NCBI RefSeq assembly: GCF_008831285.2
Contig: NC_045149.1
Location: forward strand, 12,156,629-12,220,628
Source of the DNA: Nymphaea colorata
Lineage: Eukaryota > Streptophyta > Magnoliopsida > Nymphaeales > Nymphaeaceae
Length of the DNA: 64,000 nt
Direction: 5' to 3'
Shown here: positions 61,401 to 64,000 of the stretch, piece after piece
Layout of the letters: the number at the start of each line of letters is the position of its first letter
How positions within the stretch are numbered: position 1 is the stretch's first letter
The notes under the pieces: generated by a model
What the model was told of the DNA's origin: nothing
What the model saw: only the letters and a program-made list of their open reading frames with translations
Databases searched by the model: none
Position numbers and translations under genes: made by a program

Positions 61401-61963
61401 GGTTGTAATTCTACCTTTATGGACCAGTATATGTAGTCAATCAACATGAACTTTTTATATTGAAGATGATGGGTAGCATATCCAGAAGCACATTTTACTC
61501 TTATTGACCTTCATGCAGCTTTCATGCAGAATTTCATTTATTTCCAGCTAGCTTCTGTAGTGATATGTCCTTTTTCCAATGCATGAACAGATATAAGGAA
61601 TATCAACTTTCAGAGTACTCATCTCTGTTTAAAAAGCAAGTATGTTATAAATTTTGTTACTAATATTATTGTGGTTATTGCTGTTTTGGTTGTTGAATTT
61701 AGCATATTTTCTTGTACTTTTTGCAGCTAAACAACAAGCATTACTGGGAACACTTGAAAAGTTGTCTTGTTAGACCAGATGATTGCAAAAACCTGGCTAA
61801 GGAATACAAGGTCATCTTTTGTCTACTACTTGGCTTCAAGTTCAAACTAAAAGGTATATGATCTCATTTTGGCCACCCGCTCTTTCTTTGTTCAGATGCT
61901 TAAACAATACAAAGCTGCAATATTGACCCCAATTGAAGCTGGTTGTTGTCGACCACCATCTGA
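46418..61963 (+). CDS. TET10: Tetraspanin-10-like protein (3' end outside window)
   Basis: Exons: 46418-46471, 46620-46732, 46843-46897, 47023-47078, 60659-60706, 61591-61639, 61727-61810, 61896-61963. Phases join throughout, giving 175 residues plus two bases; the final exons (about the last 110 residues of a usual ~285) lie beyond the edge. The start MSAGMSTFMIKWINLLST leads into TM1; GYGVWMSSQHDDCRR is the short first loop; PVLALGAVVLVISL begins TM2, then FGFVGALKN, TM3 YLLMLCLILLAILV, and the large loop with NNGTGHTVPGQR, YKEYQLSEYSS, CLVRPDDC and the plant tetraspanin signature EAGCCRPPSE. This pattern matches Arabidopsis TET10. Tetraspanins organise membrane protein microdomains; TET10's specific role is little known. 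Intron 4 is 13,580 bp and full of nested transposons; intron 8 contains a further Copia. Other introns are 85-884 bp. No coding lesion seen. Confidence 0.92.
47079..48122. other. Left end of tetraspanin intron 4
   Basis: Ordinary intron sequence beginning with a consensus GTAAGT donor. No transposon coding recognised in this part. Confidence 0.5.
48123..48206. repeat. Poly(G)-rich tract in intron 4
   Basis: Runs of up to about 20 G with scattered T, followed by GGCGGGG, GGAGGGAGG and GAGAGAG. It has G-quadruplex potential on the non-template (sense) strand, i.e. in the pre-mRNA. Exact length is unreliable because such runs are prone to sequencing error. Confidence 0.85.
48207..48470 (-). repeat. 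Copia LTR fragment, inverted partner of 59.9-60.2 kb
   Basis: This block is similar to the reverse complement of about 59940-60240. Shared segments include AGAACAACAAAA, TTTTGCTTCAAGGGG, GGCAGTTAA-like, and CCTCTCATC. The right partner follows a Copia RNase H relic and so looks like an LTR; this copy would then be a solitary LTR fragment in the opposite orientation. Confidence 0.5.
48608..48790. other. hAT end-like block with repeated CGATAC/GTATCG
   Basis: CAATGTTATCCATATTG at 48608 resembles the CAATGTTGTAAAAAG at 49377. It is followed by many GTACGATAC, CGATACG, GTATCG words in both orientations. Repeated short motifs near the ends are typical transposase-binding sites of hAT elements. 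Probably the end of an internally deleted element. Confidence 0.4.
49054..49256 (+). pseudogene. Acidic C-terminal tail of a hAT transposase (relic)
   Basis: The frame MLDEDDFDFFNNLEGLEKF followed by EPWNVDIDIPFEG resembles the acidic tail that ends plant hAT transposases, such as the one at 49817-50068 on the opposite strand. Near 49190 the frame shifts; in the neighbouring frame the GAAGATGAA-type repeat encodes Glu/Asp and ends at a TAG (about 49243), whereas the open frame reads Lys/Met. Only this end remains. Confidence 0.4.
49377..49470 (-). other. Presumed 3' terminus of minus-strand hAT element
   Basis: CAATGTTGTAAAAAGCG at 49377 looks like a hAT terminal repeat facing right, followed by CGTATCG, CCGTATCGG, GATACGCCGTATC subterminal words. 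It lies about 350 bp beyond the transposase stop. The opposite terminus was lost or hidden by the Copia fragment at 57844. Confidence 0.45.
50999..51306. mobile_element. hAT-type MITE, family 2, perfect 8-bp TSD
   Basis: A 308-bp element flanked by perfect ATGTGGAT duplications (50991-50998, 51307-51314). Ends: TAGGCCTAAGCGTCGGGCC on the left, TAGGGTTGGGTATCGGGCC inward from the right, related to the element at 36059-36317. The interior has a long CTCCTC/CCTTCCCC pyrimidine tract that creates spurious Gly/Arg-rich and Pro/Leu-rich open frames. It is inserted in the hAT transposase relic. Confidence 0.9.
51944..52162 (+). repeat. 5' LTR of the full-length Copia
   Basis: Begins TGTTGAATAATATG and ends GCTGCACATAACA, TG...CA termini. 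It contains TTTATAAATAAG as TATA region (about 52002) and a CT microsatellite before the end. Confidence 0.95.
52163..52174 (+). other. Primer-binding site (initiator Met tRNA)
   Basis: TGGTATCAGAGC, directly abutting the 5' LTR. This is complementary to the 3' end of plant initiator methionyl tRNA, the usual Copia primer. Confidence 0.95.
52882..57096 (+). pseudogene. gag-pol of the full-length Copia (broken)
   Basis: gag starts at ATG 52882 (MGDNSKIESHTEHK) with a UBN2-type domain and the zinc knuckle CIFCGKLGHLEDRC, where a TGA (53665) replaces an expected Trp. The protease WIIDSGASKHFC (about 53970) is in another frame. A frameshift at about 54310-54370 leads to the pre-integrase HLRLGHPS..CEACQLGKH and integrase core (DVWGP, ICTDNACEF, NGIAERKH), ending at TGA 55663. 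The RT part (FSPVARMG, LDIKNAFLYGDLDETVYMQQPPG) breaks at about 55980 and again near 56125; the catalytic YVDDI is at about 56147. RNase H (YSDADYAGS, SSAESEYHAMAQ, IFTKALPI) is intact to the stop at 57096. At least five lesions make it non-coding as a whole. Confidence 0.92.
57095..57103 (+). other. Polypurine tract
   Basis: GAGGGGGAG immediately before the 3' LTR, the second-strand priming site. It overlaps the last pol codon. Confidence 0.9.
57104..57326 (+). repeat. 3' LTR of the full-length Copia
   Basis: Nearly identical to the 5' LTR. The differences are A/G near position 77, T/G and G/C in the TTTGTAAT...TTACCC region, A/G seven bases from the end, and two extra CT units. Confidence 0.95.
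57844..58036 (-). repeat. 3' LTR of a minus-strand Copia fragment
   Basis: A 193-bp LTR (minus-strand TGTTGAATTAAAAG ... GGCTGCAACA), same length as and about 96% identical (8 differences by eye) to the LTR at 62603-62795. It directly follows a minus-strand RNase H end and polypurine tract. It truncates the 5' end of the hAT transposase relic. Confidence 0.9.
58044..58436 (-). pseudogene. Copia RNase H fragment (minus strand)
   Basis: An open minus-strand frame containing QTTAEMTWARSM, MYCDNQAATYIANNP, HERTKHIEVDCHYIRD and IFTKALPIGDF, ending with a stop at 58044. It is closely related to RNase H of the 51944-57326 element but has a different LTR. The rest of pol is missing; upstream of about 58400 the similarity ends abruptly. 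Confidence 0.88.
58460..59200 (+). pseudogene. Copia reverse transcriptase relic (plus strand)
   Basis: Heavily decayed. Recognisable pieces include the LDVKN..F.HGEL..VYMEQP region (about 58473-58540), the catalytic block ILVDIC/YVDDIIA (about 58670-58700), a segment equivalent to KDL..L.YFLGVEV (about 58755-58805), LLCDNKSIM (about 58980-59010), and LSNDQITDLFIKGL (about 59125-59165). No frame is open throughout. Confidence 0.7.
59201..59484. other. Possible LTR of the preceding Copia relic
   Basis: AT-rich, downstream of the decayed pol end. It could be its LTR, but no termini or partner were identified. Confidence 0.3.
59485..59840 (+). pseudogene. Second Copia RNase H relic (plus strand)
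   Basis: Reads as GSKSTSDYIIF, EAEYLACHIAATYAD and FLKNLKLDLDQGQ with stops between, which corresponds to the RNase H domain of a Copia lineage different from the full-length element. It lies after another RNase H remnant, so it represents a separate insertion. Confidence 0.65.
59855..60240 (+). repeat. Putative LTR after the second RNase H relic
   Basis: It contains a near-palindromic GGATGAGAGGGCTCACTCATC and GCGCTCTCATCC block (about 59980-60020) and matches 48207-48470 in inverted orientation. Placement directly after an RNase H end suggests an LTR. Termini are uncertain. Confidence 0.45.
60241..60658. other. Right end of tetraspanin intron 4
   Basis: AT-rich intron sequence ending in GGTTTCAG before exon 5. 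No transposon remnants recognised. Confidence 0.5.
61273..61354. repeat. 41-bp tandem duplication in intron 5
   Basis: GGTCAAGAAATCATAGTTTT... and GGTCAAGAAACCATAGTTTT... repeat with a 41-bp period (61273, 61314) and few differences. Confidence 0.85.
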
Positions 61964-62602
61964 GTAAGTACCACTATTTAACTTCTTTGTGATACTTTTT
62001 GCTGTTATTATGAGTAATCAAATGTGATGTACAGATGCTTCAGAATTTTTTGCTTGTGCATGTCTCTGAGAGAGAGAGAAGAAGAAGAAGAAGAAGGAGA
62101 AGAAGCATCTCTCCTTATTTAAGTTGTTGGTCATAGTTCCTCTGGGATTATAAGGGATTGATTTGATGTGTTGATGCTCCAAAAGTTTTCTGTTTGTGCA
62201 TGTGTTATAATTGTTAAAAAGAAACTGTATCTTAACTTGTCATAAAGCTGTAAATATTTATTGAATAAAAAATGAAGGAAATTATTTTTGCATTGTGATT
62301 ATAGATGAAATAAATAATTTAAGTCCCTAAGCTTCTGCCAGTACAGCTGTTCCAAAACACTGAACGAATTTACAGAACTCTCAGACACGCTTAAGCCTTA
62401 ACATCTTTGACCAAACAATGAATCAGCCAGAATTACCAAAACAATTGTAAAGAACTAATAATCTTAGTATCCAAGTTGAACTGAAAGTTCTAATCTCGAT
62501 ATAGCACATTCAGATGATATAAACGTAACAGAACTTGCATGTCAACCCGATCTTGGTAATGTGGTACAGCAAATCGTTAAATTTTGAAAATCTGCCCTTA
62601 AC
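61964..62602. other. Tetraspanin intron 8, left part
   Basis: It begins with a consensus GTAAGTAC donor. It contains a GA/GAA repeat (about 62070-62106) and otherwise nothing recognisable before the Copia LTR at 62603. Confidence 0.5.
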
Positions 62603-64000
62603 TGTTGAATTAGAAGAGTTTATGTTTCTAGGTGTTTCTTCGTAATATTAAAGAGTTATAAGACCTCTTTAATATTTTCTTTATTTTTCATTGATGTAAT
62701 CTGTAAATCTCTTTTCTACCCTAATCTCTTTTATAAGGGAGATTAGGGTTAACGTAATGGAACTTTTTCTCTCTCCAAGACTCACGGCTGCAACATGGTA
62801 TCAGAGCAGTCTCCTGCGGTAACAGTCAAATAAGTTTTCCGGCGACCTTCTCTTCCGGTGACCTCTCTCCGACGACCTCCTTTTCCGACGACTTTCTTCT
62901 TCTTTCCTCTTCCCGTCACCCATCTTCATCTCTTCTTACCCACCAACAGGGAGGTAGTAAAAGAGATAAAAGTTGGGTGTGCTGCGTGGAGAAGGATTGA
63001 TCACGCGTATGTGGAAGGCGTGATCAGATCCTTAAGTGGGGCTCGTGTCTCCTGTTTGGTATGAAAACCTCAAATCGTGTGGAGCAGCGTTTGGCATGTG
63101 GAGCAGAGTTGATCTGCTGATCGTTAGGGCTGCACACGAGCGGAGTCGAGCTCGAGCTCGGCCGGCTCGAGCTTGACTCGAGCTCGACACGAGTTTTGAA
63201 ACTTCAGCTCGAGCTCGACTCGAGTGACAGACTTCGAACTCGAGCTTGACTCGACGGCTCGCTTATCCTCGGTAAGTCAAACAGCGTGCAGTGCACTGCG
63301 CACGCTGTCGCCCTGGCCTTCCTTTTCGCTCCATCAATGACGACGATGTGGAACTTGCAGCCCTTCCTTTTCACTGCATCGATGACGACGTGGAGTATGA
63401 CATGGGGAGGAGGAAAGGCTGCCACCTGACATGAGCACCCCATTAAGGCATGGGGGAGGAGGAATGGCGTTGTGAGAAAAGAGAAAAAAAGGAGGGAAAA
63501 TGGGGTGTAATAACGAGGGTAAAAAAAGGCGTGAGGGTGAAAAGAAACGTGGCGGCGTGAAGAGAGGCAAAAAAAGAGGAAAATTAAAAAACTTAAAACA
63601 AAAAATGAGATTAAGCGGGAAAGAAAAAAAAGGAAGGAAAATTAAAAACACAAAATAAAAAATGAGATTAAATCGAGCCGAGTCGAGTTTAATCGAGTCG
63701 AGTTCGACTAACTCGAACTCGACTCGTTAACATACTCGAGTTTATATTTAAGCTCGAGCTTGACTCGTATAAAAAACGAGTCGAGCTCGTGTCGAGTTTA
63801 TCGAGCGAGCTCGAGTTGGCTCGACTCGTTGTGCAGCCCTACTGATCGTGAAGGTTGTTTCAGCCTTGTTACTCGAATGACAAGAATGTTAGCAAGATAT
63901 TGCAGGTGGAGGAGGAATTACTTAATTTGCAACAGGGTGACCAGAGTCTTGCTCAGTATTTCGCTTCCCTCAAGTCGATCTATGAACGACTTAAAGCTTT
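62603..64000 (+). mobile_element. Copia element, 5' part (continues past window)
   Basis: 5' LTR 62603-62795 (TGTTGAATTAGAAG ... GGCTGCAACA), primer site TGGTATCAGAGC at 62796-62807, a leader with GGCGACC/CCGACGACC repeats, then a gag fragment from about 63870 reading YSNDKNVSKILQVEEELL, which matches the gag of the 51944 element. The gag N-terminal part expected before this is absent, so the copy is probably defective. A 717-bp MITE lies in the leader. The LTR family equals that at 57844-58036. Confidence 0.88.
63125..63841. mobile_element. hAT-type MITE, family 3, perfect 8-bp TSD
   Basis: A 717-bp element flanked by perfect CTGATCGT duplications (63117-63124, 63842-63849). Terminal inverted repeats: TAGGGCTGCACACGAG on the left and TAGGGCTGCACAACGAG inward from the right. 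Both ends carry many GAGCTCGAG/ACTCGAG palindromic words over 100-180 bp, giving long foldback potential. The central part is purine-rich and lacks a transposase. It is nested in a Copia leader that is itself in tetraspanin intron 8. Confidence 0.93.

Overview
This is an AT-rich stretch of a flowering-plant nuclear genome. The evidence is spliced genes with GT..AG introns, plant-type protein families (a CTL1/CHER1-type choline transporter-like protein, a plant flotillin, a TET10-type tetraspanin), Ty1/Copia retrotransposons primed by initiator-Met tRNA, hAT and PIF/Harbinger DNA transposons, and long AT, CT and GA microsatellites. The species cannot be resolved from the sequence. I found no operon, CRISPR array or prokaryotic signal.

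Layout. 0.3-12.8 kb is a nested transposon block. An old minus-strand Copia element has its 3' LTR and pol at 0.3-3.5 kb and its gag, primer site and 5' LTR at 11.7-12.8 kb. It is split by a plus-strand Copia relic (about 4.0-8.6 kb), and two hAT-type MITEs lie in the same block. 13.8-15.3 kb carries an intact, GC-rich, uninterrupted flotillin gene on the minus strand. 15.4-20.9 kb is non-coding repeat-rich DNA with two MITE copies. 20.97-31.58 kb is a complete ten-exon CTL1-like gene on the minus strand (701 codons, all splice phases consistent), with a SINE-like insertion in intron 6. 33.8-36.5 kb is a decayed PIF/Harbinger transposon (Myb/SANT-like ORF1 plus DDE nuclease) with a hAT MITE inserted in ORF1. 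36.5-45.9 kb is non-coding, with tandem repeats and one near-perfect hairpin.

46.4 kb to beyond the right edge is a TETRASPANIN10-like gene on the plus strand. Eight exons are visible and the last ones lie outside the window. Its fourth intron is about 13.6 kb long and has been enlarged by nested transposons: a decayed hAT transposase gene (minus strand) cut in two by a 5.4-kb Copia element with matching 5-bp target duplications and nearly identical LTRs, another MITE in the same hAT relic, and at least three further Copia fragments. Intron 8 holds the start of yet another Copia element, itself carrying a 717-bp hAT MITE with a perfect 8-bp target duplication.

The three host genes have no evident functional link. 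All three encode membrane or membrane-associated proteins (choline transport and trafficking, flotillin microdomains, tetraspanin microdomains), which is probably coincidence. I did not find an undescribed biological system. The most informative content is the layered insertion history, the MITE families with readable target duplications, a very large TE-filled tetraspanin intron, and a short perfect hairpin of unknown role.
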